Part shown: one piece after another, positions 9,905-21,530 of the stretch
Position numbering within the stretch: the stretch's first letter is position 1
Layout of the letters: every line of letters starts with the position of its first letter
From: Spirodela intermedia
Lineage: Eukaryota > Streptophyta > Magnoliopsida > Alismatales > Araceae
Direction: 5' to 3'
NCBI GenBank assembly: GCA_902729315.2
Contig: LR746270.1
Location: 6,891,221 to 6,955,220 of the forward strand
DNA: 64,000 nt
Notes under the pieces: model-generated
Told to the model about the DNA's origin: nothing
The model's database searches: none
The model's input: the letters and a program-made list of their open reading frames with translations, nothing else
Translations under genes and position numbers: made by a program

Positions 9905-12900
9905 ATCTCCTCCTGAGCCTTGCTATACTTACCACGAACATCAACGAGCCCAATCTTGGCGCGAAACTCATGGAACTTGACTTTTCCGAGTGGCTTCGTC
10001 AGAACGTCTCCTAACTGTTCTTCACTCCTGATGAACTCTACGTTGATCTGACCCTTTTCTGCGGATTCTCGGACAAGATGATACTTCACTTCAATGTGTT
10101 TGCTATGTCCATGGAGAACTGAGTTCTTGATCAACGCTATGGCAGACTTGTTGTCCACCTTCAGCATCGGCACGCTTGGTGCTGAGCCATGCACCTCTGC
10201 TAACACCCGAGCGAGCCACACACCCTGACAGGCAGCATTGGCGGCCGCAATATACTCTGCCTCGCAGCTAGACTGAGCCACCACCTTCTGTTTCATTGAC
10301 TGCCAAGTAATTGGGCTGTTGGCCAAGAAGAAAATAACTCCAGTCGTGCTCTTCCGAGCATCAACATCACCAGCGAAGTCACTATCGCTGAACCCTGTCA
10401 GCTGGACTTGCTTCTCCTTTTTCCTTTCATACCTGAGACCCCAACTCTTGGTTCCCGCCACATAGCGGAGAATTTGCTTCACAGCAGCCAAGTGATCCTT
10501 TCGTGGCTCCTCTAGAAAACGACTCACATAGCCAACCGCAAATGCCAAATCTGGACGAGTATTGACTAAGTACCTGAGACTCCCCACGATGCTTCTCTAT
10601 ACTGTCGCATCCACCAGCGGCTCCGTGCTCATCTTGCTCAGTTTCAGACGTGTTGCCATTAGTACTTGACAAGGATTGCACCCTGCCATCCCGCTCCTCT
10701 CTAGAATCTTGGCGGCATAGGCTCCTTGGCTGATCAAGGTGCCCCTCGCACTCTGCCTGACTTCAATGCCAAGATAGTAGCGAAGCAGGCCGAGGTCGCT
10801 CATCTTGAATACGTCAGCCATCTCTTTTTTGAAATACTTGATGTCGTCGCAGCTGGCGCCGATGATCACCAGGTCATCGACGTACACCCCGACCACTAGC
10901 TGCGCCTCCCCATTCCACTTGGTGTAGATGGCATGTTCCGAGGGACTCCTCCTGAATCTGAACGACAGCAACGTTTCGTCCAACTTCGCGTTCCAGGCCC
11001 TAGGCGCCTGATGTAAGCCGTAGAGTGCCTTCTTCAGCTTAAGTACCTTGTGCTCGTTGCCCGTGCTGATGAAACCGGCCGGCTGCTCCACGTACACCTC
11101 TTCCTTGAGATCGCCATTCAAGAACGCCAACTTGACATCCATGTGGTGCACCTCCCACCCCTCGTGCGCCGCGAGAGCAATGAGAAGGCGCACTGTGTCC
11201 AGCTGCGCCACAGGTGCGAACACCTCGTCGTAGTCGATCCCTTGGCGTTGCGCATAGCCCTTTACCACCAGGCGCGCCTTGTACTTCGCCACGGCTCCGT
11301 TTTCATCCCGCTTCACCTTGTACACCCACTTCAACCCGATCGCCCGGCGACCATGTGGGAGGTCTACCAGGGACCAGGTGCGGTTTTCCTCGATCGACGC
11401 CATCTCCTCCTCCATTGCCTTCCTCCAGCTCGGGTGGCCCTCTGCTTCAACAAAAGAGACCGGCTCATCAGAACTTACAGCGTGCAGCTCCTTTGCAATT
11501 AACACCCGCGACGCGAGACCACGTGGCGAGGCCAGCCCAACGATGTTGTCGATCTTGCGGAACCGGAGTGGCGCATCATCGTGATTAGCATCCAGGTGGT
11601 CAATGTGGACACTCGGTGGAGAGGTGAACTCCACCTCCTCTCCTCCATCTTCAATCGACGCTGCTCCCCCACTGTAGTGCACAGACGGTGGCGACATCGG
11701 CTCCGGTCCCGGCGCATCATCATCAAGTACCTCGATGGCGCCATCGAGCTCTGGAGGTACCTGGTTCCCGACGGCATACTCCAATGTGAACATATCGTCG
11801 TGGCTGCCCACATCCCCTTGCTCCGCGCCACTGCCCCAGTCCCACTGGGCATTCTCGTCGAACACCACGTCTCGTGTCACATGGACACGCCTTGCGGTGG
11901 GATCGTAGGCTCGGTAGGCCTTTGATCCGTACTCGTAGCCGATGAAGATCATCTTGCGGCCGCGGTCCTCCAGCTTCTTGAGATGCGGTGTCATGTTCAG
12001 GACGTAGGCGATGCATCCGAACACCTTCAGATGGTGCACCGCCGGCTTCTTCCCGTGCCATACCTCGAAAGGCGTCATGCCGTCCACGCTCTTCGTGGGA
12101 CACCGGTTCAGGATGTATACAGCAGTTGCCACTGCCTCACCCCAAAACCAGCCCGGCAGCCCCTTTGCCTTGAGCATGCTCCTCGCGGTTGCTACCACCG
12201 TGCCGTTCCTGCACTCGACGATGCCATTCTGCTGCGGGCTGTATGGCGCCGTGTGTTCACGATGAATACCTTCTCCCGCGCAGTACTCCGCGAACTCATG
12301 TGAGGTGAATTCGCCGCCCCGATCAGTACGGAACGCTCCCAACTTCAGTCCTGACTCGCCTTCTGCGCGAGCCTTGATCTCCTTGATGGCCACCGCAGCA
12401 CGGTCCTTTGAAGGCAGCATGGCCACCCACATGTACCGGCTTCGATCATCCACGAGCAGCAGGAAATACTTGCTGCCGTTTGGCGTTTCCGGCGCAATCG
12501 GACCACAGAGTTCGCTGTGCACCAGCTCCAGAACACGCCGCGCCCGGTACTCTCCCTGCTGGGGGAACGGCGACCGCTTTTGCTTGCCAGCGAGACACGC
12601 CTCGCACAGCTGGTCCACCGGACCAACCGCCGGCAACCCGCGCACCAGCTCCTCCCGAGCCATCTTCCGCAGCGCGGTCATGTTGACATGGCCGAGGCGC
12701 GCGTGCCATTTCCAAGCTTCTTCGACTGCCCGCGCCTCCAGGCACACCTGCCGAACCAGCTTGGCGTGGAGAATGTACAGCCTGTTCTCTCCGCGCATGA
12801 CCTTTGCTAGGAGCCGTCCGCCTGGCTCATGGATCTTCATCGCCCCCTTCTCGATGTCGATATGGTACCCGGCCTCATCGAGTTGGCCGATGCTGACGAT

Positions 12901-14277
12901 GTTCATCGTCAGTCGGGGAATGTAATACACCCCCGCGAAGGACCGGTGCTCGCCGTTCTTGCACAGGAACACGATTGCCCCCCGGCCTTCGATCCGCGCC
13001 ACCGAGTCGTCGCCGAACCGCACCATCCCAAGTACCTTCGTGTCCAGCTCGGTGAAAGCTGTACGGGAACCCGACATGTGGTTCGTGGCGCCCGTGTCCA
13101 CGACCCACGCCTCCTCATCACGCAGCTCCTCCTCTTCAAGGTGGGCGAACACCTTTTCTTCCCGCAGATGGATCTGGGTTTGGGCGCCTGGCTTCCGCTC
13201 TTCTTTGGCGGCCCCTCCATTGACAGGGACCCCTTTTGCTCCCGGCGGCGGTGGGCTTGCACGCCGGAGCCGATCCTCTGCCTGCGGAGTCGCAGCAAAA
13301 CGTGGTGGAGTGGAGGTTGGTGGCGGCACCGTCGATCTGGCCGTCGTTGACTTCACGAGAAGGAGCGAGGCCTCCTCCTCATTTTGGACGACGTGGGCCT
13401 GCTCTTTCTTGGGCTTGGAGCGGCACTCGCGGGCCCAGTGGCCCAGCTTCCCGCATCTCTTGCACTCATCACCTCTGGGCCGGCCTGAGTTGCCCGTCAG
13501 GCCGCCTGATGACGAGCCCTTGTCGCTGCCACGGCCGCGCCCGCACCCGCGCCCATGTCTGACACGGTGCGTCACGCTGCTGCTACCTCCACCACCAGTT
13601 TTCTCATTATCACGCTTCCTCCGCCGTGCATCCCACTCTTCCTCAGTCAGGTGCAGCTTGCCGTCGTGGTGCATAGACGACGGCAGTTCCTCGAAGGCAT
13701 CCTCCGCCGCCTTGAGCCGACCCGTCAAATCCGCGACAGTGAGCGTCGACACGTCAAGCAGCATCATGATCGCGACCACGATCTGCCTGAAACGCTGGGG
13801 AACACTGCGGATTATCTTCTCCACTACCTGCGTCTCTTCGACCTTGTCGCCGAGGGTGTTGAGAGTCGACGCCATGCTGTTGAGACGCAGCGTGTAGTCC
13901 TCAACAGACTCTCCCTCCTTGAACGTCGCCGAGTCGAACTGCCGCCGCAAGTTCTGAGCCGACGCTTTCTTTACGCGGTCATCGCCAATCCGCATGGTGG
14001 CGATAGCCTCCCAGGCCTCCTTGGCCGTCTCCTTGTTCGCGATCACCGGCCACATTTCCGGCGGCACGGCGCTGCAGAGCGCGTCAAGCGCCTGCATGTC
14101 TTCGTGGGGTTCGACGCCCCCTTTCTCAATGGCAGTCCAGAGCAACCGGGCTCTGAGCTTGACCTTCATGAGCAGTGCCCAGTCGGAGTAGTTGGTCTTG
14201 GTGAGCATTGGGAACCCGGTCCCGGCGCTCACCTCACGAATCACCCTCTGGACCACTCCGTCCTTTCCTCCTGCCAT
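9850..14277 (-). pseudogene. Copia gag-pol polyprotein, one in-frame stop
   Basis: The ATG at 14277 (MAGGKDG...) is the first true ATG. Gag contains the LTKTNYSDWALLMK motif and a CCHC knuckle CKRCGKLGHWAREC (about 13430-13470). The protease has VVDTGATNHM (about 13085-13115). GAG-pre-integrase WHARLGHV (about 12700) precedes the integrase core with LLLVDDRSRYMW and the TDRGGEF and SPQQNGIVE motifs (about 12190-12480). Reverse transcriptase has KARLVVKGYAQ, AFLNGDL and YVDDLVIIG (about 10850-11330), and RNase H (about 9990-10590) ends in DVLTKPLGK. A TAG at 10597-10599 lies between reverse transcriptase and RNase H in otherwise intact frame, so RNase H would be lost without readthrough. Confidence 0.93.
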
Positions 14278-14350
14278 AGCGCGTCTCGATTGTGCGTTCT
14301 CGATTCCAACGGCTGTACCTTGCCGCGATCGAGTCCCGGCCCGCAACCTG

Positions 14351-14365
14351 GGAGCTCTGATACCA
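14351..14365 (-). other. Copia primer-binding site (initiator Met tRNA)
   Basis: On the minus strand this reads TGGTATCAGAGCTCC, two bases inside the 5' LTR. TGGTATCAGAGC is the usual complement of the plant tRNA-iMet 3' end and fixes the direction of the element. Confidence 0.95.
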
Positions 14366-14367
14366 CT

Positions 14368-14650
14368 TGTTAGAAACTCGCCGGAGAGACGACGGCAGTT
14401 AAGACGTCGCCGGCGAGATCACCTTCTGAGTCACAGGAAAAACCCAGCAGGAGGAACAAGGAAGACTATCTCGCTCATTGAAAACCTCTTACAGCCCTCT
14501 TTAAATAAGGGAGCAACAAAAAGAGAAAAGAAATAACCGTAAGCAATAAGCAACCTGTTACAGCTCTAGGCGGTGTGCCTCGAGACATGTAAGGCTTATG
14601 CCGTTACGCGAAACGACGTGGAAGACATGCAAGGCTCCCCGTTCACGACA
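14368..14650 (-). repeat. Copia 5' LTR
   Basis: The 283-bp LTR abuts the primer-binding site. Read on the plus strand it contains an ATG at 14627 that is in frame with the downstream CNL coding sequence, so it offers a substitute start codon to the gene it interrupted. Confidence 0.95.
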
Positions 14651-14655
14651 GCGGC
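14651..14655. repeat. Target-site duplication GCGGC, right copy
   Basis: Matches 9617-9621 exactly. It is followed by GCCACTGC, the continuation of the CNL frame. Confidence 0.95.
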
Positions 14656-17641
14656 GCCACTGCTTTCGCTCGTCTCCTTACTCCTAGAGAAGCTTAACAG
14701 TTTGAAATACAAGGAAGTGATGCCATGCGGGTTACAGTCCGCGCTAGAGGAGCTCGAGGAGAAGATCAAGGAGATCAGACACTTCGTCCCCGATGCAGAG
14801 ACCCAGGCCTTCGGCAGCGAGTACGCCCGCCTCTGGCTGAAAGCGCTGAAAGAGGCGGTGTACGACGCAGATGACGTCCTCGACGACTATGCAATCGCCG
14901 GAGGAATGGTATCAGTACAGCCGGAAACGCTCTCCTCGACCAGCATGGTACGTCCTCGTTTCTCCTCTCCATTGTCTCGCACGAGTCAGATTGAATTTGA
15001 ACACGAAATGGGGATGAGAATAAAGAGTATAAACTCTAGACTACAGAAGATCTCAAAAGAGAAGGCTGAGCTACACTTGACGCCTACCGATGATCACTTC
15101 TCAACGACAGGCAGCAGCTTTCAGACATCATCTCTAGTCAATCTAGAAATTGCTAATTCAGTAGTCGAATTACAATGCAAAAAATTACTGTGACTACTTG
15201 TGGGGAATGAGAAAGATAGCAAGCTGATAGCGATCACGGGGATAGGGGGAATCGGAAAGACTACACTGGCTAAAGTGACATTCAACGATCAATTCATCGC
15301 AGCCAATTTTCACATGAAGATTTGGGTCTGCGTTTCCAAGTACTTCAACCAAATTAAGATATTAAAAGAGGTCATAGAGCACGCCGGTGGGGACCCCCGG
15401 GATGGTGACTGCAAGGAACAGCTGGCCCAGATCCTAAGCAGCCTCATCAAAGACAAGAAATTTTTTCTTGTTCTAGATGACGTCTGGACGACAGAGGTCT
15501 GGGACGAGCTACTCCGAGGAGCCTTGCAGGGCGCCGCTGTTGGCAGCATGGTGTTGATAATGACTCGTCTCGAGTCTGTGGCGAGGCAGGTGGGGGCGTC
15601 GCACCTTCATCCTTCCATGAGAATGACTGGTTTTGAAGGGTTCTACCTTTTGTGCAAGATGGTGTTCAGAGATGGGGAGGAGCAACAGTGGGGAGCCATG
15701 CAAGATGTTGGCGTTAAAATTGCCAAGAGATGCAAGGGCATTCCCTTAGCTATAAAGATGATCGGAGGGGTTCTGAGATGCAAGGGTAAGAACGTACGGG
15801 AGTGGGAGGAGATACTCGAAGATCAAGTATGGTCTACATCCATCTTCCCAGAGGACGAGGAAAATGTTCTGAAGGCTCTGTATTTGTCTTACAGGGATCT
15901 GCCCTCAAGCATCAAGCAGTGTTTTCTATACCTCTCACTGTTTCCCGAGGACTACGCGTTTGCGCGTCCCAGTGTCGTGCAGTACTGGGCCGCTGAGGGT
16001 TTCCTGAAACCAGAGGGCACTTTGACCATGGAACAAATAGGAGACAAGTTTTTCGACGAGCTGACCGGCAGAGGTCTTCTCCAACCAGAGCTCTCAGCGA
16101 TAGAGGGGGCTCTGTGCAAGATGCACGACATTGTGCGTTCTCTTTGTCAGTATCTGGCTGAAGGTGAATGCCTCTTCGGCGGCATGCCGAGACTGAAAGG
16201 CAGGTCCGGAAAGCTCCGCCGGTTGTCAATGGTAGATTGTGACTTTCCCATAGACCTTCATCTCTTGAAAAGAGAACAACGCCTGAGGAAACTCCTTATC
16301 TGTAGGAACCCATATGGAGGGATGGTTCTAAGACAGGATGTTATTGAAGCTCTTGGGTATCTGAGAGTCTTAGATATCAGTGAGGAACAGCCACATTTCA
16401 TCACAAAACTTCGACACCTGAGGTATCTCAACGTCTCTGGGACTCCCATTGGAGCGTTGCCAGATTCGATAGGCGATATGAAAAGCCTGGAGTTCCTGTT
16501 ACTGATGAACTGCGAGAACGTCACGTCTCTTCCAGATGGCATAACGCAGTTGAGAAATCTAAGGTGCCTTAGGATGAATGAGAGAACTAACATCGACCAG
16601 ATGCCAAGGGAATCGGCGGACTGCATCAGCGAGTTCTTTATGGGTTTGTTGTGGACAAGCGGGAGGGAACTCTGCGAGAATTGGGGCCTCTATTAAAACT
16701 GAGACATCTGGTGATCAGAAAATTGGAGAGGATATCAGAAGCAACGTAAGCCAGAAGTACCCTCCTTGAGAATAAAACCTCCATGAACTTCACAAGCTTT
16801 GAGTGGACCTTCCCTCCCGTCGATACTAGCACTACAGATGCAAGTATCTTTGATGAGCTATGCCTCCCACCTTCCCTGAAGATACTCAGCGTCGTAGGAT
16901 GCCTTGGGCTCACCCTCCCTCGTTGGATGTGGCCTTCGTCGTCATCTGGCGTCTGTCACACCCATAATCTCACAATGATAATCTCCCTCATCTGAAGCTC
17001 GTCTGGATCAGTGGTTGTGCCCAGCTTGTAAGCATTGGGCCGAGCTCGCAAACTCTTCTGTTTCCCCACATCCATCTTCTTCTACCTCTTCCTCTACTGC
17101 AATTGTTGGCACAACTGCTGTTCTGTTCCCCAAGCTGGAATCTTTTACTCTCATAGAAATGCCGAACCTTGAAACCTGGTCCTGGAAAACAAACATAATG
17201 GCTTTTCCTTCCCTCAAAACTCTGTACCTTGAGGACTGCCCCAAGTTGAGATGCATCCCCGATGGCTCCTGGAGACGACTCAACCACATATTTATCTTCA
17301 ACTGCCCCTCAATCTTGGAGGTGGGGAGTCTTCCTGCTCCGGAAATATTGATCGTAAGAGATGACAGCTCGGAGGACCTCTCGCCATGGTTAGAGCACGT
17401 CTGTATCGATCCCAGGGATGAGGTGTCATTCCTTCTTCTCAAGGTCAGGTTGAGTCTGCTCAGGAGAATGTTGCAACAGAGAGAGGCGGACCGTAACGAC
17501 CAAGACGGTGGTTGGAATGTCGTTAAACAATTCCCTCGTGGTCACGTTGCAGCAACCGACGATGAAACACTGTTTTTCTGCTACCTCAAAGATCAATCAT
17601 TCTTCAACACCAACGTGCAGGTCGCTTAAGGCGAGGGCCAC

Positions 17642-18600
17642 TGTTGAGGCAGCAGTGGAGGAGAACGGGTAACAAACTGTGAATGACAGGCCGATCCCAT
17701 AGATGATGATGGAATAAGCTCGACGCTGATGGCAGGGAGTCATCTGCGGCGACAGGTCAGGAAGATGGAATCTTCACTGCTTTCGTTTTTTTTTTCCTTT
17801 TCTCCACCTGTTCTTTGAACTGTTCTTGGGCAGTTGGGTCCCTCGTGCTGCTTATTTGGCAAGGTCGCTACTGACCAAGCCATAAACGATTTCCTTTATA
17901 TGTTCGTCGTTTCCTACAGTAGAAAAATAAGACAGTGTTTGCTTGAAATCTCTTTTTCTCTTCTTCTTGTTCGTGAGGGTTCTTTCCTTCATCTGGTATC
18001 AGAGCTCTCGTTCTGATCCAGGGAGAATCATGCCGAGACGAGGAGATGCATCGTCCCAGGCCGGTGGCAACTTCTTTGTGGAAGGAGCTGTTCCTAGCTT
18101 AGGCACCGGAGCACCCGGGGTGGGTGATGTGGCACCGTCGGTATCATTCCCTGTGCTCTCCAAAACCAACTACCCTCTATGGGGCTAGTCGGATGGAGGT
18201 CCTGTTGGAGGCACATGGGCTATGGGAGGCGATTGAGGCGGAGAGCGTGGCAAGGAAGAAGGATCGTCAAGTCCTCTCAATCCTTCTCGGAGCAATTCCT
18301 GAGGAGATCCAGGTGCAACTCAACATCAAGAGGCCTGCGAAAGAGATACGGGAGACTCTTAGGAATAAGAATGTCGGCATCGAACGCGTGCAGAAGCCCG
18401 TGTTCAAGCCTTGAAGAGAGAATTTGAGTCTCTCAAGATGGGCACTCGGGTCATTAAAAGTTCATGAGGAGAAACTTCAAGAGCGTCAAACTAAAGAAGA
18501 AGAAGAGCAAGCCCTGCTGACGCGTGCAATAGATAAGAATAAAGGTATGGGTGGAAACTCAAGAGGACGTGGCAGAGGATGAGGACATTTAAGCTCTGAA
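17642..18600 (+). mobile_element. Partial Copia element: LTR, primer-binding site and broken gag
   Basis: TGGTATCAGAGCT at 17994-18006 is a tRNA-iMet primer-binding site two bases after a CA, so the upstream stretch is an LTR. Its start is taken as the TGTTGA at 17642, giving about 350 bp; that end is a guess. Gag starts at the ATG 18030. It carries the LSKTNYPLWG and RMEVLLEAHGLWEAIE motifs with a frameshift plus TAG between them (about 18180-18190), and decays after an Arg-Gly-rich tail near 18590. No protease, integrase or reverse transcriptase follows and no second LTR was found. The LTR lies directly behind the last recognisable CNL codons, so it may have clipped that gene's end. Confidence 0.75.
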
Positions 18601-19054
18601 TAAATTCCTTCACATAAGCCGTTCAACATTTAATCAATGAAATTAGCTGCTTCTACGACAAGGAGATGAAATCCTTTTGAAGCAAGTTTTTCTTCGGACA
18701 TATTGCTGAACGGCTTGCTTGACTTCGTTTGTGTACGCAATGAACTACTGATTATAACGCTTAATTTCTTTTGCATGGAGTACATTTTGAACAAAGGACA
18801 AAAGAAATCAATAGCTTGCGGCAATTAAACATTCAAAGCAGACAACAGAAGAATCATCCATGCGGTCAATCGAGGTGTACATTATTATTGCCATCTTTTA
18901 TTTAGGACAAGATACACATCATGCCGCCGTCACCATGTGTGATTACAAGTACGGGCCATGCAGAAGGTTCACGACGGAGTGAATGGCCATTTATTCACCC
19001 ATCTCTACTAAAACAACGTTGAAACCCACGAACGAGAAAGCACGTCGCCGTCCA
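18601..19054. other. No recognisable gene
   Basis: AT-rich flank. From about 18900 onward it resembles the 3' flanks of the other AMP genes, for example ATGCAG, TTCACGACG and GAATGGCC in the same order as at 24420-24470. Confidence 0.5.
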
Positions 19055-19351
19055 TTAGCACACCATCTCTACGCTCCAGAAGGGGAATCTATGGCAGTAA
19101 CAGGTCTACTCGTCCAGAAATTTAGGGCGATAGCCATTCTTGCGGTGGCGGTACGACGGCCTCCTGATCCTCCCTGTACACGAAGTGGAAGCCGCCCTGG
19201 TAGCCAGTGAGGTGGAAACAGACGCAGCTGGTGATGTTCTCGCTCCGTCTGCTGCAATCATAAGCGTGCTCGCCGACGCCGGCGCAATCAATGCGACTTA
19301 AAAAAGAACCAGGGGAACGGCGGCGGTCGTGGGCCTGCCTGTGGTGGCCAT
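19055..19351 (-). pseudogene. MiAMP1-like antimicrobial protein pseudogene
   Basis: It aligns along its whole length with the intact genes at 21.1, 24.5 and 25.9 kb, from an ATG at 19351 to a TAA at 19055. Lesions are an in-frame TAA inside the signal peptide (about 19300), loss of about 20 bases covering the first conserved SGPGC motif, and further indels that shift the frame. The promoter block shared by the family is still partly visible at about 19515-19560. It is the most diverged copy in the window. Confidence 0.85.
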
Positions 19352-20946
19352 TACTTGCGCTTGCCGGCGGAGGTGCTCCTAGGAATCGGATTCAACTAGG
19401 GTTTGGGGTTACGTTGGGCTGGAGTAGCAAATAAGTATTTTCGATGCGCGAAGATTAATTTATAGGGAACGGAAAATGGAGAGACAGCTGAATAATGTGG
19501 TAAGCTTATTGACGCGGCCGCAAAAATACATCGATGGTGGAGATTGGGATTCTTAATCGGCTTGCATTCAACTAATTACTTTGCTCATATCCGCTCAATC
19601 TGAAATGAGTTTAGTCGGTTGACATCTACTCAAATGGACATGACGACGGTGTCCTTGAGCTATTAGTCTACTTGAATAGACTCAGACAATTGTGACTATT
19701 CCAACTTTGACGTGGTTGCCTTTCATCAAAGGAGCCCATCATTTCCAAGCAGAACAAAAGTATGGATGACAAAGGAACTCTGTTTGGAAATGCGACTAGA
19801 TTTAGGACTTAATAACAGGCCTGTTATCACAGTAGAAGATGAGAGCATGAGTACAGAATGCTCACAATCTAATAAGTGATATGCAGAAAAGTAAATGTGC
19901 TAAAATAATGATATCAGTAATTTATTATCATTTAGAAACACACCTCAGAACCACTAAACAAAGAAGGAGAATATCTAATAGTCAATGAGGAACAAAATGC
20001 AAGGATATGGAGTTAACGAAGCTCTAACCACAAGCATCGAATGAGAGAGAAAGAAGAGAAGCTGGAATCTAGATTTCAGATGTCAGAGAGAGAAAGGTTT
20101 CTCATTCCCTTGATTTCAAAGGTTATCTCTTCAAAATGCGCAAGTACACAGCCACTTAAGATAGCTCGCCGTGTGATGTTAACGTGCAGAGCAATACGAT
20201 AGACAATATTTTATAGGGAATCTGACGAGAGTAACTAGATGGTTTTCTCTTATAAGAACTCCAGTAGGTTACCTAAATTCTCTTTTGTCTTTAATGAATC
20301 TAATGATGCGGACATTTTTATGCACGTCGACAAGAAGAGAGACGCTGAGATGGTGTTTGTGTGGCAATGGTCTCCCAATGCATCTCAATTAAACCCGAAC
20401 TTCCTATTTGTCAGAGTATGTCCTTCCCCGCTGCCGAAGTGATTTCCATTTTCACATTGGAAGTGATAGGTTCCGTTCATGGAACGCAACAGGAAATCGT
20501 TCACAACGCGAATGACAGGCGTAATGTATCTACGTAAAGATTGATATAGCTATATTCTCGAGTCCAAAGAAAATTTTTGTGCATCAGTTTTAGTATCGCA
20601 GAAACTATGGGACGGCTTGCACAGGACACGACATAAATATCAAGCTTGGAACCTTTTTCAGGAATAAAGTCTTCTTTCCATTTAATCCTATAAAAAAAAT
20701 ACGGCAGCAAGGTTGTTGCCCACCACTAAATTCTGTAACGTATATTCTCTTCTAACTATACTAAATTACATTATCGACCAAGTTTATCTTAATGATATCA
20801 AAGAAGCTCAATTTTCTCAACCTTTATAACGTTTACGAAACAAGATCTACACACTCCCTTCGCATATACGTGCTGTAGAGTATTTAGTGCATATTACCAT
20901 TAAACAAGTTTCGGTTCCATACTATCCTCCTTTACACTATTTATGA
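19352..20946. other. No recognisable gene
   Basis: The first 200 bases are the decayed promoter of the AMP pseudogene. The remainder has no open frame with a recognisable product, only 60-70-codon frames, and no repeat or element ends that I could see. Confidence 0.5.
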
Positions 20947-21057
20947 TTGCAAGTACACATCGTGCAGCTAGTTTACGACGAAGTAATTGGCCGTTTATTC
21001 ACCCATCATTATTCAAACACTGCCGAAAGCAGCGAAGGGGGGCACGTCGCCGTCCCC

Positions 21058-21378
21058 TTAGCACACCATCTCCACGCTCCTGAAGGGGAACCTGCGGCAG
21101 TAGCGGGTCTCCTCGTTCAGCAATTGAGAGCGATAGTGGTTCCTGCAGTGGCGGTCCGTGTACAGGACGGCCTCCTGCTCCTCCGTGAACACGAAGTGGA
21201 AGCCGCTCTGGTAGCCAGTGAGCTCGAAACAGCCGCAGCCGTTGATGTCCATGGTCTGTCCGCTGCATCCTGGGCCGGAGAACACCGTGAGCGTGCTCGC
21301 CGATGCCGGCGCAATCATTGCGACGGCAAAGAGGACAAGGAGAGCGGCGGCAGCCGCGGGCCTGGCTGTGATGGCCAT
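21058..21378 (-). CDS. MiAMP1-like secreted antimicrobial protein (copy A), 106 aa
   Basis: Intronless. The start is the ATG at 21378, 106-112 bp downstream of a TATA box (21484-21490). Residues 1-27 are a signal peptide (Ala-rich core, cleavage likely after ASAS). The mature part of about 79 residues opens with TLTVFSGPGCSG and has six cysteines, the spacing and length of the MiAMP1 family, whose members fold as a small Greek-key beta-barrel and inhibit fungi. It would be secreted to the apoplast; its activity is inferred from the family. It has His at the position where copies B and C have Arg (RNHY against RNRY). An inverted copy (A') begins at 63779. Confidence 0.88.
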   Translation of the reverse strand: MAITARPAAAAALLVLFAVAMIAPASASTLTVFSGPGCSGQTMDINGCGCFELTGYQSGFHFVFTEEQEAVLYTDRHCRNHYRSQLLNEETRYCRRFPFRSVEMVC

Positions 21379-21483
21379 GAGTTCCAGTTGCGGATGGAGG
21401 TGGTCCTAGGGAGCTGATTAACTTAGGGCTTGGATTATGCTGGGTTGCAGCGGTGAAGAGCTCTTGTCCATACGCGGAGGTTC

Positions 21484-21490
21484 ATTTATA
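21484..21490 (-). promoter_or_regulatory. TATA box of AMP copy A
   Basis: TATAAAT on the minus strand, inside a CTATAAATGAACCTCCG context shared by the family; 106 bp or slightly more upstream of the ATG. Confidence 0.8.
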
Positions 21491-21530
21491 GGACTGGAAA
21501 AGGTCGATAGAGTGCTGAAAGAATGCGGCA

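Larger units (their letters stand above)
9622..14650 (-). mobile_element. Full-length Ty1/Copia LTR retrotransposon
   Basis: The element is 5029 bp: two 283-bp LTRs with TG/CA ends that I read as identical, a tRNA-iMet primer-binding site next to the 5' LTR (14351-14365), a purine-rich stretch next to the 3' LTR (about 9905-9916) and 5-bp target duplications. It is transcribed right to left. Domain order gag, protease, integrase, reverse transcriptase, RNase H is that of Copia. Identical LTRs indicate a very recent insertion. A single TAG breaks the polyprotein, so this copy is probably non-autonomous now. Confidence 0.97.
9614..17629 (+). pseudogene. CC-NB-ARC-LRR (CNL) disease-resistance pseudogene, split by a Copia element
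   Basis: The start ATG is at 9614-9616. After eight coding bases the frame is interrupted by the element at 9622-14650 plus its target duplication, and resumes at 14656. The N-terminal Rx-type coiled coil (14656-15000) includes the EDVID-like DDVLDDY. NB-ARC follows: P-loop GIGGIGKTT (about 15239-15265), kinase-2 FFLVLDDVW (about 15460), GIPLAIK (about 15735), RNBS-D CFLYLSLFPEDYAF (about 15920) and MHD in KMHDIV (about 16120). Leucine-rich repeats run from about 16220 to 17440. Lesions other than the insertion are an in-frame TGA at 15191-15193, a frameshift between about 16610 and 16655, a TAA at about 16749 and a frame change near 17000. As a functional family member it would be a cytoplasmic immune receptor; this copy is dead or expressed only in pieces. 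Confidence 0.9.

Noticed and set aside
12959-14373. Long plus-strand frames (272 and 312 codons) inside the Copia element
   Set aside because: They are antisense shadows of gag in GC-rich sequence, with no recognisable domain.
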